Source of the DNA: Gigantopelta aegis
Lineage: Eukaryota > Mollusca > Gastropoda > Neomphalida > Peltospiridae
Length of the DNA: 64,000 nucleotides
NCBI RefSeq assembly: GCF_016097555.1
Contig: NC_054701.1
Span: forward strand, 62,957,543 to 63,021,542
Reading direction: 5' to 3'
Below are positions 13,001-25,100 of this stretch, in pieces. Below the pieces are notes generated by a model. That model saw only the letters and a list, made by a program, of their open reading frames with translations. It ran no database searches and had not been told where the DNA came from. A program made the translations under genes and the position numbers. The first letter of the stretch is position 1, and each line of letters begins with the position of its first letter.

Positions 13001-16000
13001 CAGAGAATGGGGTTATTTGGATCACTGGAGATTGGAACTTGTTCCGATTGGAAATGCTTCAGGAATCCCATATTACATCAGTGTTTGACAAATGTTTGAG
13101 AAAGTCACTAGCCCTCACCGAAGCTTTGGTTAGTGCCCCATGTAATACAGTTCATTATTTTTATGTCTGCCCTCTGTTCATCAGACAAAGATATGATTTA
13201 TTTGCATCCTTAAGGAATTACCTTGATATCTTAGACATTGATCTACTATTATCCGGCTCAATAAACCTACTAATTGAAGAAAACTATTTAATGTTTAAAG
13301 CAGTACATAAATCTATAGCTGAAAGTAAGAGATTCGAGTTGAACTAACTTATTATTCTGATTTTTACTGTCCCATATAAGGTTTATCCCACAATAGGATC
13401 ATCACGATCATAATTTTTCTCAACTATCCCATTTCTATTATATCTACTCTCTACCTATTATTACTATATGTTAATAAATATTAATTATGTTAAATACGTT
13501 ATGCCATTGGACATTATGTTATTATGTTTTATATATGATTATTGTCTGATGTCCATCTTGTTTAGGAGAGCACTTATATAGGCTCTGACATTTTTTTTCT
13601 GAGCAATAAAATATTTCAACAACAAAATAAAAAGTTGATAATTTTTACTAGCTCAGACCCAAAATCCACTAGCTGGGAATGAGGGCTAGTGGATTTGTCA
13701 AACCCTGATTATATAATACTACCTTTAAAAATTTTGGCACTTAATATATCATTTTTTTATGTCAATGATATTGTCTTAATTTTCTCTTCTTTTTTTTAAC
13801 AAAATAAAGGAACATTTTTTTTAAACAAGCTAAAGCAATAAGACAAGTAACAACCAACCTTTTGAAACTTTTTCAAGCATTCACTTATATACAGTGTTAT
13901 GTAGATCAGTGTTCTATCAGCTTCACTCTAAAAAAAAAAAACAAGAGATAAAATTCAATATATCAATAATTATAATACATGTATTATTGTTGTTGTTGTT
14001 GTTTAGTGACATTATTTCAGTCATAGTATGAGCCATATACCCAGTAAGTAGATACATTTTGTATATCGGCATGGGACGTTTTTTTGTCAGGAACTTAGAG
14101 GGTTAAGCTAGACTTAAAACACTTCTTTCAATTTTAAATTTAAAAAAATATAAATGTGTCTTAACAACCAGACCTGTCAACCCTCCCAGATTCCATGGGT
14201 GTCTCCTGGTAACTTAACAACTTCATGAGTTTGAGGAAAGGGTTAGAAAAATTATTTTTTACATTTTGGTTTAAGCTAAACAAAATATTACAACAAACAT
14301 GTACATGTAAAGATTCTTAAATATTTTCTGTGTTCAACAAATTTGCAAACTTGCTCTTTTTGGTCAGCTCACAGGGGCAGATCAACAGTGTTGATTGGAG
14401 GGAGGAGTTGCACTCCTTTCAAAAACTGTTGGTTCCTTAACAAAAACCTAACTTCCATAGATTGCACTATAAATTTACTTTAAATAAGACTATACCTTAT
14501 TTATCAGAATGAATAAAAGAAAGGTAAAGATTCTTACATTGTGGTTAACCAAGCATTTTAGATTGAGAAAATGTAAGGTCACAAGTAAATTTAGCAATTT
14601 AAAAACAAAAACATGGATTAAAATCAAAGACAAAAACGAAAAAGAAGGAAATGCAGTGGTGAGCTTATGGCAGTTTAAATTACTCCAGTATATATTCCCC
14701 ATTCCATCTGGAATAAAAAGATACCTCTGCAAGTTCACTTTTTATGAACTGCACCCTATCCCAAGAAACATCCTGAACCCTCCCTGGCTTAAATTAAAAG
14801 TTTGTTTTGATTAATGACACCACTAGAGCACATTGATTTATTAATCATCAGCTATTGGATGTCAAACATATGGTCATTTTGACACTGTCATAAAGAGGAA
14901 ACCCACTATATTTTTCCATTAGTAGCAAGGGATCTTTTATGTGAACCATCGTGATAGCCTTTGATATACCAGTCATGGTGCATTGGCTGTGACAAGAAAT
15001 AGCCCAACGGGCCCACCAATGGGGATCAATCCCAGACTGACAGTGCATCAAGCAAGTGCTTTACCACTGAGCTACGTCCTGCCACCCCTGGCTTAAATAA
15101 ACAAAAGTAAATACAATAATTATGGCACAATGCCACAATGGAAGTACATGTATTTATATACTTATGGCACTAATTTTATCGCAATGAACTTGACTAACAG
15201 CATGTCACATGACTTGGTGACCTCTGACATGAATTTTTACTGCTAGACTTGGCAGCTGTCTACTGGGTTATACTACAAATTAATCCTTTCTAGAAATCCT
15301 CACCTTAATTTCATAACTTCTGAAGAAAATATTTGCTTTGAAAAAGTAAATAGCTTCATCAATGATATCTTGTTCACCAGCTAAACAAAGAGAGAGAGAG
15401 AGAAGAATAAAACAAATTATATATTTAAAATGAATGGAATTTTTTTTTACGAAACAATGAGTGAATGTTCCATACCATTTGTAACTTGAGCAACTTTGGA
15501 GTTATAATTAGTTCTGAAATTAAAAGGAACTACAGGCATGGTGGAATGCCACCCCCCCCACCCCCCCCCCCCCCCCCATAATTATGAATCAAAAATATTA
15601 TTGGGAGTAAATCTTAAGACAAGAGATGAATTTTACTTGTAGGATGCAGGAAATTGCATTTCAGGACATCTAGTATTCAAAATGTTACAAGGAAACATAC
15701 CCCGAACCCCACTAGAAACTTTGCTTTGTGCCCTCGATCTCATTCAGCCCCCCCCCCACCCCCCACCCCCATGTCTACTTGCTTCTGCCATGCCTTAACT
15801 AATTCCCAACCTGAAAAACTCTAGTGGACATTATAACTGATATCATTGAACAAGACGCATGTAATTTTATTTCCATGCTTATAATGAATTTATATTCAAA
15901 AGCCCTTGCAAGAGCAATTTAGTACAAATAGTAATGAAGAAAATTACAAAATATTACAAAAACTGCTGTCACTGATTATCAATTTTGTAACTGCTTTTGT

Positions 16001-19000
16001 GGTGACACTGCTGAATGACGATGCAAATTTTTAGGGTCAGTTCAAGCACTCCAGTTTGGAATATATTTAAGTTATTGGTTATTGAAAAAATCCATACAAA
16101 ACTCTACTGGACATTAACTGATGCCAAGAGACAAACTACAGTCGAGTCATTCTTTCATTTTATTAAATGTTCAAACAGTCCATCTTGCCATATGTTGTCT
16201 ATCTAAGACAGATGCTAGTATATACATTATGTATATAGTTAATGAGAAAATAATCTTAACATCTACCCACCAACAGAGTACAAACTGTATATGGATCCAA
16301 AACTACTTACTAGTTGTCTAATAGGATAACTGATGACAGTATTAGTAAGTACTCACCATTCTTAGGGGCTGGTCCCTTATACTGACTTCTGATTGGAAGT
16401 AATGCCATGTTGCCAACTAGCTGGGGTGGATTTAGAAACTGGGAATGGTAGGCCTAGAAAGACAATAAAGAAATACTAGAAGTTTGTTTTGTTTAACAAC
16501 ACATCTAGATCACATTGGTTTATTAATCATCTGTCATTTGGATGTCAAGCATTTGATAATTCTGACATATTATAGTCTTAAAGGAAGCCTGCTACAGTTT
16601 TCCATTAACAAGAAGGAATTTTTTTTAATGTTCCCACAAACATGACGGCACATAACACACTGTGGCCTTTGATGTACCACAGGGAATATTTTGCTTTCAA
16701 AATCTTGATCAGCAATATTTTTAGTCGACTGAAAATTGATTAGCAATTACTGTTTAATGTTCCAAAATTGTATAGCGATCTCTGAAACTTGCAAAGCGAA
16801 TCGTGATGCAATACCAAACAAAATGTTCCATATATACCACTTGTGGGGCACAATGGGTCCACCAAGGTAGTTTGATCCAATTACCCAACCAACCAAGGTT
16901 TAGCTCCAACAATAGGATCATCACTATCATAATTTTTCTCAACTATCCCATTTCTATTCTATCTACTCTCTACCTATTATTACTATATGTTAATAAATAT
17001 TAATTATGTTAAATACTTTATGCCATTGGACATTATGTTATGTTTTATATATGATTATGAATATTGATTATTGTCTGATGTTCACCTTGTTTAGGAGAGC
17101 ACTTATATAGGCTCTGACTTTTTTCTGATCAATAAAATATTTCAAAACAAAAACCCAACCACCCCAGGTGATAGATCCCACATTCCCCCATAGAGATACT
17201 AACTTAAAGTTACTACAATAAATGCATGTTAAATAAAGCCATCTATTGGATGATTTATCCACTAAATGAATTGTGGGGTCTCACTTCATCACACTCCGAC
17301 TCAGGTTGGTTTAAACAATATTTATTTGCCAAAACAACATACTGGGATTGGTCAACAGGCTTAGCCTATTAAGACCTTTCCCTACAATTTACATGCGGAT
17401 ACATGTTTAGATACCACATACTATAGTAGATTTAAAGGAGGAAGAAAAGAAGAGGGGATAGAGTGAAAGATGTAGGTATAGTAAATAGAAAACCAAATAC
17501 TTTTCTTTGGTTTTGGGAATTTCTAGCCAAAACATTAGTGTAAACTTTAGCAGAAACGTTTAGTAGCAGTTATGTATTTTAAAGTAGTTATAATAATTTT
17601 TTCATTTTCTTTTTCACGAAATTCTGAATTTCCCAATAGAATCTTCTTATAATTTAGATGTAAATAGTTTGACATGAAATTGTTTCTTTGTTCATTGTAT
17701 AGACTCAGGTTCACAACAAACCATGCGGCACCTGATTTATTAAAGACTGAATTGCACTCATAAACTAATTTGAAATTTAAACTCTGCATACTTCCTATTC
17801 TGCTAAAATCTATAGGGCTCAAGTTAAATTTGTATGAAACGGTCCAGGCTTCCCTTTCGACCGTTTCTGTTTTTCAGAGTATATTAGCTATACAGTTCTG
17901 GAGTTACCACGTACATGTCATGTTTTCTATGTAATTCTATATGTATTATTTTTACTCTAATAAAATATTACAACACCATATTTCTTTATAATTTACTCAT
18001 TACAGTTCATCTTAACAAGGTATGCACAGTATTTGGTCATAACAGTTCATGCCTGTGGAAGGTAATGATTAAAGTTCACGGTTAATCATCATGCCCGGTA
18101 TTCACTGCAAGAACTATACTCAGAAAACAATATTACTAGTATATTGACGACCTCTTTGTTATTCAATTAGTGTAATGCTCTGTGGTTAATTACTGGACTG
18201 GCTACAGGTACCAATCACATGTTGTTATAATCATGGCCTACTACATTTAAAATATTTATCCTCTCATCACTGGATATTTGCGATCTTTCGTAATATAAAG
18301 TTTCTCTGATGTTAACTTTACTTTAAAAATAAAAATGTTTCCATTATTTTTATCTCAAGTAACATTATTTTAGTTTATTCCTTTCAGGTCGAAATATACG
18401 CTGGAGATAAACCAAGATAAGCCACTGGCTTAGCTACGACCGGCTTTCTTAGATAGAACCACATACCTGTTGTTTGTTTTGCCATGTTATTTGTTGTTTA
18501 TAGTGAGCAAGAATATTATACCATGAGACCGTCCCTAGTGCACTATAAACTCGTGCAATAACAGGGCTAGCTCTGGCACTCGCCAAATTCGAATTTTGAA
18601 AGCAACTGGCAAATTTTATTTTAATTTGGCTGAATAATTTTATGTAATAACTGACATTTTTTTGAAAATTCTGTTGATTTCTGCAATTTTTGAAGTTTAA
18701 TAAACAAATTGGTTAATTTTTTTGCTCACCCAAATCTTGCTCTGAATAAATAACATAGCAAAACAACAGGTATGTGGTTCCATATTTATTACATACCACC
18801 TTTATGATTAACAACAGTTTAATTAAATAACACAACTTACTAGCGTCCTGGCTAGGAACATGACATCATTCCTGTCTAGAAAGATGATTTTGTATCACAG
18901 GTCAATATATTTTTTTAAATTTTATTGTACGGTCAGAATTGTCTTTATTACTTTAGTCAATAAAACAAAGTCAACCAGTTCGAGTGTGGTATATAATACT

Positions 19001-21754
19001 CGTAGCTGTGAGGATATTTAATATTTATCTCTTTGTGTGTATTTTAGTCGATGAAACATTTTTACAGCACAGCACAGTAAGTACCACAGAACACAATAAC
19101 ACCCACCCAACAAAATGAGACGCAATTATTTAAAAAATAAAAACAGGTTGAAATGGCGGTAATCCGTTCAAATTTGGTTATATCTATTAGGCTATGGATG
19201 GCAAACAATGCAAACAAAATAGAGAAAACATAAATTCACTTTCATTTCAGTTAAATAAAGGGTTCTAAATAAATATATGTGAATAGTAATAAATTTAAAA
19301 CAACCGGAAAAAAAACCCCACAAGACAAACATAAATGATCTTGTCGAAGCACTGCATTGACTGAGAGTAATAAAACAAGTTGAAATGGCGACGAATCCCT
19401 CAAATTACATACACGATTTCGCCCAGCTTCAAGCTTGAAACAGCATAGGTTCAACAGCTAAGTACAGTGATTTTGCCCAGCTTCAAGCGACAGAAGGTAA
19501 ACAGCTGATAAGGCCTTTTATTGACTTGTTACTTAAGTAACTATATATTAAAAAAAATTTAAGAAAATAAATGAATACAAAAATAATAATAAAAGAAAAA
19601 AAAGTGAAGTGGAGTATGTTTAAAAAAAGTAAATAGAAACAGATACGGATTATATATAACTGTTATTTCACCCATCACTGAATGGCTATCTCACCCAACA
19701 GGTTCAAGCATAGAGTATGGCGATTTCGCCCAGCCTCAACAGACAGAAGGTAAACGGCTGAGACATAAACAACCAATGATAGAAACACACATACATAAGA
19801 TGGAGTAGGTTTAAACAAGAAATCAGAAAGGCTTTATGATAACAAGTTCATTAATTTATTTTAGTAATATACATTTATATGAAGTCAAACTTCGATAACT
19901 TGATCTTGAAGGAGACGAGGAAATAGTTCCAAGTTTCAGAGAGTTCGAGCTTTTGAAATTAATATAAGAGTTCAAATTTGAAACTGCATTGCAACTGGTT
20001 GGTTTCGCTTAATATTGTAAGAAACGTGTGCTTCGCTGCCTACCTCTGAATTTTGTAAAAACTATACTGAATACTGTCACCACAACCCATCACACCCCAC
20101 CCAAGCCTAGCTGTTGGCATGTTCGGCGGCTGTGGTACATTCATTTTGCGTATATTGTAAAAGTAAATAACAAAACAAAAAAGATAACCCAGATGAATTT
20201 GAAATATATGCTTGGGCATATAGGCTACATGTATTTATTACCCATGTGCTTACAAATATCTTGGTACATATCAAAGTGATATGGCGGAACGTAACTAACA
20301 TAGAGTACTCTGGTTGACAAAAATAACAAGTTTTTATTATAGGGAACTTGTCACCGGCAGTAGACAGCAATTATAACTGACCAGGGGTGAGACGTAGCTC
20401 AGTGGTAAAGCGCTCGCTTGATGCACAGTCGGTTTGGGATCGATCCCTGTCAGTTGGCCCATTGGGCTATTTCTCACTCCAGCCAGTGCACCACAACTGG
20501 TACATCAAAGGCCATAGTATGTGCTATCTTGTCTATGGGATGGTGCATATAAAAGATCCCTTGCTGCCAATCGAAAAGAGTAGCCCATGAAGTGGCAACA
20601 GCCGTAACCATATGTCTGATGCCATATAACTGTAAATAAAATGTGTTGAGTGCGTCGTTAAATAAAAGATTTCCTTCCTTTATAACTGACCAAATGTCTT
20701 TCTAGTTCGTAGCTCGTTAATGACAAAGTACTGGATACCAGTTGGGAAAAATGGTTTTGCAACTTTGAACTTTTGGTGAAAATCACCAAACGGCAACACA
20801 CTGTACACACTTAGTTCACCAAGATAAACCTCATGTGCAAGCACAAACAGCGAGGTTTATCTTGTCTAGGCATTCCGCCATTAGCAGCTTCTGGACAACG
20901 GTTCCGAGGAATTTTGCTCGGAACAAAATTGCGGTCAAAATAACGATTACCATCACATTTCCACACCCTAATCGTATATTGTGATCTATTTCGAGCTCAC
21001 TGAGACCAAGAAATACTTACTTTGAAACAATCTTCACTTTGAATTAAAGGAAAAAAGTCCGACTTTACCGAGCGGATTCTAGCAGCCACTTTCTAGCAGA
21101 CAATTACGCTGGCAGACAATCTCAGCTGACACGCATGGCGACGTTCTAAACACCGGACTCATATGCCTTTCGAAGACCTTTTAAGACATAAAAATGAGTC
21201 TTGGTTGTTATTTTGATTTTGTGTGTTTTTTTATATAAAGATACTCTTTTAAACTCTGAAATTCTTAAGTTATAGTGAATACTAATAATTAGCATATCGG
21301 TGTGTTTGAAAAGCGTATGAGTCCGGTGTTTAGAACGTCGCCATGCGTGTCAGCTGAGATTGTCTGCCAGCGTAATTGTCTGCTAGAATCCGCTCGGTAA
21401 AGTCGGACTTTTTTCCTTTAATTCAAAGTGAAGATTGTTTCAAAGTAAGTATTTCTTGGTCTCAGTGAGCTCGAAATAGATCACAATATACGATTAGGAT
21501 GTGGAAATGTGATGGTAATCGTTATTTTGACCGCAATTTCGTTCCGAGCAAAATTCCTCGGAACCGTTTTCCAGAAGCTGCTAATGGCGAAATGCCTAGA
21601 CAAGATAAACCTTGCTGTTTGTGCTTGCACGCGAGGTTTATCTTGGTGAACTATGTACACACTGTAACACAGTAGGAAATGGAGCCGGGTGTTCAGGTTT
21701 AAAATCTAGGAAATAGCTATGTGGCCGTTAAATTAATAACCAACTGACCGGCAT
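10008..21754 (-). CDS. ARPC3: Actin-related protein 2/3 complex subunit 3 (ARPC3, p21-Arc)
   Basis: Complete gene, 177 aa (human 178). Exons in coding order: 21754-21749 (ATGCCG only), 16453-16357, 15380-15304, 13927-13859, 12337-12211, 11608-11514, 10070-10008; every intron is GT-AG and all phases join. The product is a subunit of the seven-protein Arp2/3 complex, which nucleates branched actin filaments in the cytoplasm. Diagnostic stretches are [86 protein letters not shown] and the C-terminus [10 protein letters not shown]. The two-codon first exon is deduced because it restores M-P-A-Y-H, as in human, and has a GTCAGT donor. Intron 1 (about 5.3 kb) carries a foldback element, SINEs and a LINE tail. 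It is divergent to GPN3. Confidence 0.96.
10440..10790 (-). mobile_element. Chimeric SINE: B-type 3' part with the second tRNA-like head
   Basis: On the - strand the 5' end is the GGGATTTACCTCCGTCAG-type head also seen at 3866. Next comes GGTTGAACCACCTTGGTGGATCC-like sequence, then a body with AAAGTGCATATGAAAGATCC, and finally the B-type 3' part ending in AATCAATGTGCTCTAGTGG and TTGTTAAAAAACC. A stretch near 10560-10640 runs in the opposite sense, so it may be two fused fragments. Confidence 0.6.
10920..11490. mobile_element. Cluster of SINE fragments in ARPC3 intron 6/7 region
   Basis: Decayed pieces in both orientations: - strand fragments around 10960-11140; a + strand B-type 3' half at 11150-11343 (GTGCATATAAAAGATCCCTT, GACATCCAAAAGCCGATG, CAATGTGCTCTAGTGGTG, then TTAAACTAAA); and a - strand head fragment at 11350-11490. 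It lies in the last ARPC3 intron. Confidence 0.65.
11968..12001. repeat. GGT microsatellite
   Basis: About ten GTG/GGT triplets in a row inside ARPC3. Confidence 0.9.
12541..12866 (+). mobile_element. SINE B copy, near full length
   Basis: Head GAACATAGCCTAATTGTAAA and box B-like GGATCGATACCCGTC, body CCATTGGGCTATTTCTCGTT, B-type end ATATGTCAAAATTACCACAT, then a final GTTTAACAAAACAAACTTG. A - strand SINE fragment follows at 12870-13005. Confidence 0.85.
13036..13640 (+). mobile_element. LINE 3' end: C-terminal ORF2 fragment and 3' UTR
   Basis: An open stretch (13039-13347, 102 aa) ends in a pattern common at the C-terminus of non-LTR retrotransposon ORF2: [13 protein letters not shown], a C-x3-H-x4-C knuckle, followed by R-x-D-L-F and [20 protein letters not shown]. 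The 3' UTR continues to TAAAATATTTCAACAACAAA near 13630. A second copy of that UTR lies at 16905-17150, which supports a LINE tail. The element is 5' truncated. It lies in the ARPC3 intron between the exons at 13927-13859 and 12337-12211, opposite to the gene. Confidence 0.75.
14800..15085 (-). mobile_element. SINE B copy
   Basis: The - strand reads head (GACGTAGCTCAGTGGTAAAG-like), box B-like GGGATTGATCCCC, GGGCCCGTTGGGCTATTTC, the TATAAA-like body with a deletion, and the B-type end with CCAATAGCTGATGATTAATA and CTCTAGTGGTGTC. It lies inside an ARPC3 intron. Confidence 0.85.
15546..15775. repeat. Poly-C low-complexity runs
   Basis: Two C-rich tracts (15550-15580 and 15748-15770). Otherwise 15390-16350 is intronic sequence with nothing recognised. 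Confidence 0.8.
16480..16685 (-). mobile_element. SINE B 3' part
   Basis: The B-type 3' end is first on the + strand (AGTTTGTTTTGTTTAACAAC, CACATTGGTTTATTAATCAT, GGATGTCAAGCATTTG). It decays after CCTTTGATGTACCA and lacks the head. Confidence 0.75.
16905..17150 (+). mobile_element. LINE 3' UTR fragment
   Basis: CAATAGGATCATCACTATCA through CCTATTATTACTATATGTTA to TGATCAATAAAATATTTC repeats the 3' UTR at 13385-13640 almost base for base, including GCACTTATATAGGCTCTGAC. Only the tail is present, as expected for a severely 5'-truncated insertion. Confidence 0.85.
18456..18783. mobile_element. TIR element of about 328 bp
   Basis: GAACCACATACCTGTTGTTT at 18456 is mirrored by AAACAACAGGTATGTGGTTC ending near 18783. 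The match continues inwards on both sides (TTTTGCCATGTTATTTGTT against AATAACATAGCAAAAC). It has no coding capacity and lies in ARPC3 intron 1. Family not known to me. Confidence 0.75.
19140..19765. repeat. Degenerate dispersed duplications
   Basis: GGTTGAAATGGCGGTAATCC (19146) recurs as AGTTGAAATGGCGACGAATCC (19378). GATTTCGCCCAGCTTCAAGC (19416) recurs at 19470 and, altered, at 19722, two of them followed by GACAGAAGGTAAAC. This looks like an old tandem duplication broken by drift. Confidence 0.55.
19885..19985. mobile_element. Possible single end of a pogo-like element
   Basis: AGTCAAACTTCGATAACTTG resembles pogo/Tigger-type ends, with GAGTTCGAGCTTTTGAAATT after it. No mirrored end is found, so this is weak. 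Confidence 0.3.
20384..20679 (+). mobile_element. SINE A copy with 13-bp target duplication
   Basis: A complete A-type SINE flanked by perfect direct repeats TTATAACTGACCA (20371-20383 and 20680-20692). Head GAGACGTAGCTCAGTGGTAA, box B GGGATCGATCCCTG, tail TTAAATAAAAGATTTCCTTC. Intact target duplications show fairly young LINE-mediated insertion into ARPC3 intron 1. Confidence 0.93.
20812..21653. mobile_element. Foldback element, 842 bp, with 10-bp target duplication
   Basis: Two arms of about 345-360 bp (20812-21174 and 21306-21653) are near-perfect inverted copies around a unique core of about 130 bp. The ends are TAGTTCACCAAGATAAACC. Each arm also begins with its own small hairpin (AAGATAAACCT...AGGTTTATCTT, stem 11, loop about 25). 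Perfect 10-bp direct repeats TGTACACACT flank it at 20802-20811 and 21654-21663. Long arms with a 9-11 bp duplication are typical of Mutator-like (MULE) elements; that assignment is inference. No transposase is present. It sits in ARPC3 intron 1, 95 bases from the first exon. Confidence 0.93.
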
Positions 21755-22135
21755 GATGGAACACGTTCTTGGCTTATCAAGTGATTAAATTAAAAACTAT
21801 ATTCTGAAAGAGACAGCAAAACTAAAGATGAGTAACACGCCCAATGCTAAATCCACTTCCGTGTTAGTTATGGACTGGTTATTTGTGCTTATTTTAATGA
21901 ATGTTTTATTGCGTACGCTTATAAAGATACCAGTTACGTTATATAGTCTCGTTTACTAAAATCTACAATACGTTAGACTTTAACGAGACTAAGATAGAGT
22001 GTTTCTTTCTCATATTGTAATTGTATTCTACGACATGGGGATTAGACGTAGTAATGAATGTCATAAACAGTCTATAAACACAAAAAGAATGAGAAAAGAT
22101 TTTAAATAAATATAAATTTTTTACCAGCAGCAATC
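21755..22135. promoter_or_regulatory. Likely shared bidirectional promoter of ARPC3 and GPN3
   Basis: Only 381 bases separate the ARPC3 ATG (- strand, 21754) from the GPN3 ATG (+ strand, 22136), so both 5' UTRs and transcription starts must lie here or in unseen upstream exons. The stretch is free of recognisable repeats while its surroundings are full of them, which agrees with selection. I see no clear TATA box or CpG island. Confidence 0.65.
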
Positions 22136-25100
22136 ATGAGATACGCACAACTTATTATGGGACCGGCTGGAAGTGGGAAGGTTAAAATTAGTTTTGTTAT
22201 ACTAACTGTAGATAACTAAGCTAAAATGGAACCATGGCAAAATTAAGCTAAACTAAAAGTTTAAATTTATTAAATAATAATAAGTTAAAATTGTTTTGTT
22301 TAACGACACCACTACAGTGACTACTGCACTAGAGCACATTGATTAATCATCGCCTATTGGATGTCAGACATTTAGTAATTCTGACACATATTCATCATAG
22401 GAAACCCGCTACATTTTTCATTAGATTAGCAGCAAGTTCTCTGAGCAAGATATTTTTTTATATCACTGTTATCAGGGCTCAGACTTAACGACGGCACCGA
22501 CGGCAATTGCTGTTATTGAGATATAAATTGCCGTAGGTAGAGATCATCACCAATGTCACATTACACTGACGGTAAAAGGCGAGGGAGTTGACAAGAGAAT
22601 TATATAATTATATAGGATAATAGGGGGTAATAATCTTAGGGTTACATCCACTAACCAATTAAATAAAATTAAGCTTTGGCTTTGTTTTGCAGTCAACATT
22701 TTGTTCGAACATAGTGAAGCACTGTGAAGTGATTGGACGCTCTGTACAGGTTGTGAATCTTGATCCAGCTGCTGAACATTTCGACTACCCAGTATATGCA
22801 GGTATTATTTTAAAATAGCTGCAGGATTATTCAGTGTTATTGAACATGTACAGGACTTGCAGGATAATATACCATTAATGTCAATAGAAAGTGGTTAATT
22901 ACATGTAATAACATGCAATACCACTATTTTAATTCTCTTTGCTAATTAACATCTGAATTGCAAAAAATGTACCCATTTTAAATAATGCATTCTATGTTTA
23001 CAACTCAATGGTAGAGCACTCAAGATTCTAATGAGCATTGGATTTTATAGATTCAATTAGTATTACTCTTGATGGCTTTCCACTCGATGAGTGCCTTTTT
23101 TTCAAACATATTAATAGTTATTTCTTTGACATTGTAATCATTTCTTAACATTATTTTGTGGTATACTATAACCAAAAAAGTAAAATAGAGTTAGAATTCA
23201 ACATTAATGTCCAGTTTTTATTAACTGTTTGTATTCATTATCATGCGGCCGATTTGTCCACTCGCTCGTACATTATCTCACATGTCACGATGAGGTAAAT
23301 AGGTAATGCAAGCCTCCGCTTTGGAAGACTTTATTACCATGTCATGTTCTCCTTCAGTGGCGTAAATTCTATCCACTGTACCTCCCTTGTCACATGTTAT
23401 CCCCATATGCCTAATAACCTCGAAATAAAATAAAAACTTGTTTCTTCAATTCCAATTTAATTAAATGTTGTTTTAGACGCTACTGGATCCAACTTGGTGA
23501 AACAAGCTTAAGCTAATTACTTCACAATATCACAATAGAGGACACCTGTACACTTAATTGGTAAAGCAAACAGAAACCAAACAAGTTGAAAGGGAAGGGC
23601 TAAAGATTATCTTTACTGGGTATATTGTACTAAAAACATCCTACGACATGTAGCGTGAAAGGTGTACATTATAGAAACAAACAATAACCGAATAAATAGA
23701 AACGCCAAAGAATTATGTCTGCAGAGCATTGTTACAAAAACATCTACCAAGTATAATCTAATGCAATATAATTTATTTTCACCTTTGTAAATTTATGACA
23801 CAGCAAAAAAAAATACGGGGTAAAATATATCTAATAATTTATTTAGCCCCCACGTACATGTAGTACACATTATTTGGTCCGTGGACGAAATGTACTGGGG
23901 AAATAAAAACCCAGTGGAGTTCCTTAGTGGATGAATTTTCAGTGGACAAATCGTCCGTGGACGAATTGTCCAGTGGATGAATCGACTGCATCCCTCTTGA
24001 TGGATTCAAGCTATTTGCTATCCAGTAACTTGCAACTTGTACATAAAAGTTTGTGGTATGTACTGTTCTGTCTCTGTCTCTCTCTCTCTCTGTGTGTGTC
24101 TCTGTCTCTTTCTTTCTCCCACTCTCTCTCACTAGTCTTTTTCATCAAGCCAATATTTCTTTTCCCTTTGGTTCTTTCCTTTTGAGTGTAATATTTATAA
24201 CATAAGACAGAAACAAGGCAAAACCAGACCTCCAGTTATATTTGCCTGTTTTAAGGTGTGTTGAATTTCCAGATTGACCGGTATAACAGTGAATAAATTT
24301 ATTTGAGTCTACTCTTTTTTTTCTTTCTTTTTTTATACAGATATTAGGGAGCTAATTCATATTGATGATGCAATGGAAGATACTGTTCTGAAATTTGGTC
24401 CAAATGGTGGTCTTATTTTTTGCATGGAGTAAGTTTTATAAAATTTAGAATGTCTACATATAAGCTGAGTCTATATTTGATTTTAAGTTACACTACCAAA
24501 AAAGTCTTGAATTGCTCAAAACGATAAGGAAAAAATGTATCGGATTGCTCCTCACCTATATAGATAAGTCATATGACAGTTTTATTTTTAATTTGAATCT
24601 TTCGTTGGTTTTTGGGGTGGTTTAATTTGCCTTCTTACCCTTGTTTTATTTTAAATTGGTATCATTATAAAGTGAATAAAAGTTACAATCTAAAAGATAT
24701 GTTAAAAAAACCAAAAACATATTATTTAGTTTCATTGAGTGAATGTTTTAAGTTTACTTATAGCAATGTTATATTATATTCTGCTGAAGACTGACAGTCT
24801 AGTAGAAATTTTGCAGGACTAGTACATGTAAAAAAAATTCTGGTTCCGATCCAGCAGTCTGAGCAGATTAATAAAATATACATTTCTGCACCGTTCATAA
24901 ACTAACTGTTAATAGTATTATTAATATTGTTACAGGTATTTAGCTCAAAACTTTGACTGGTTACAAGAGCAGCTGGATGATATCGATGATGACTACATTC
25001 TGTTCGACTGTCCAGGTAAGAGTGTATTTAATAAAACACGTAGAGTTAATGAGCAGCACAATAATTAATATATTGTTGCCATCAACATTACTAGTTTTAA

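Noticed and set aside
22470-22570. CAGGGCTCAGACTTAACGAC as a hAT element end
   Set aside because: It resembles such ends, but no mirrored partner was found nearby in GPN3 intron 1.
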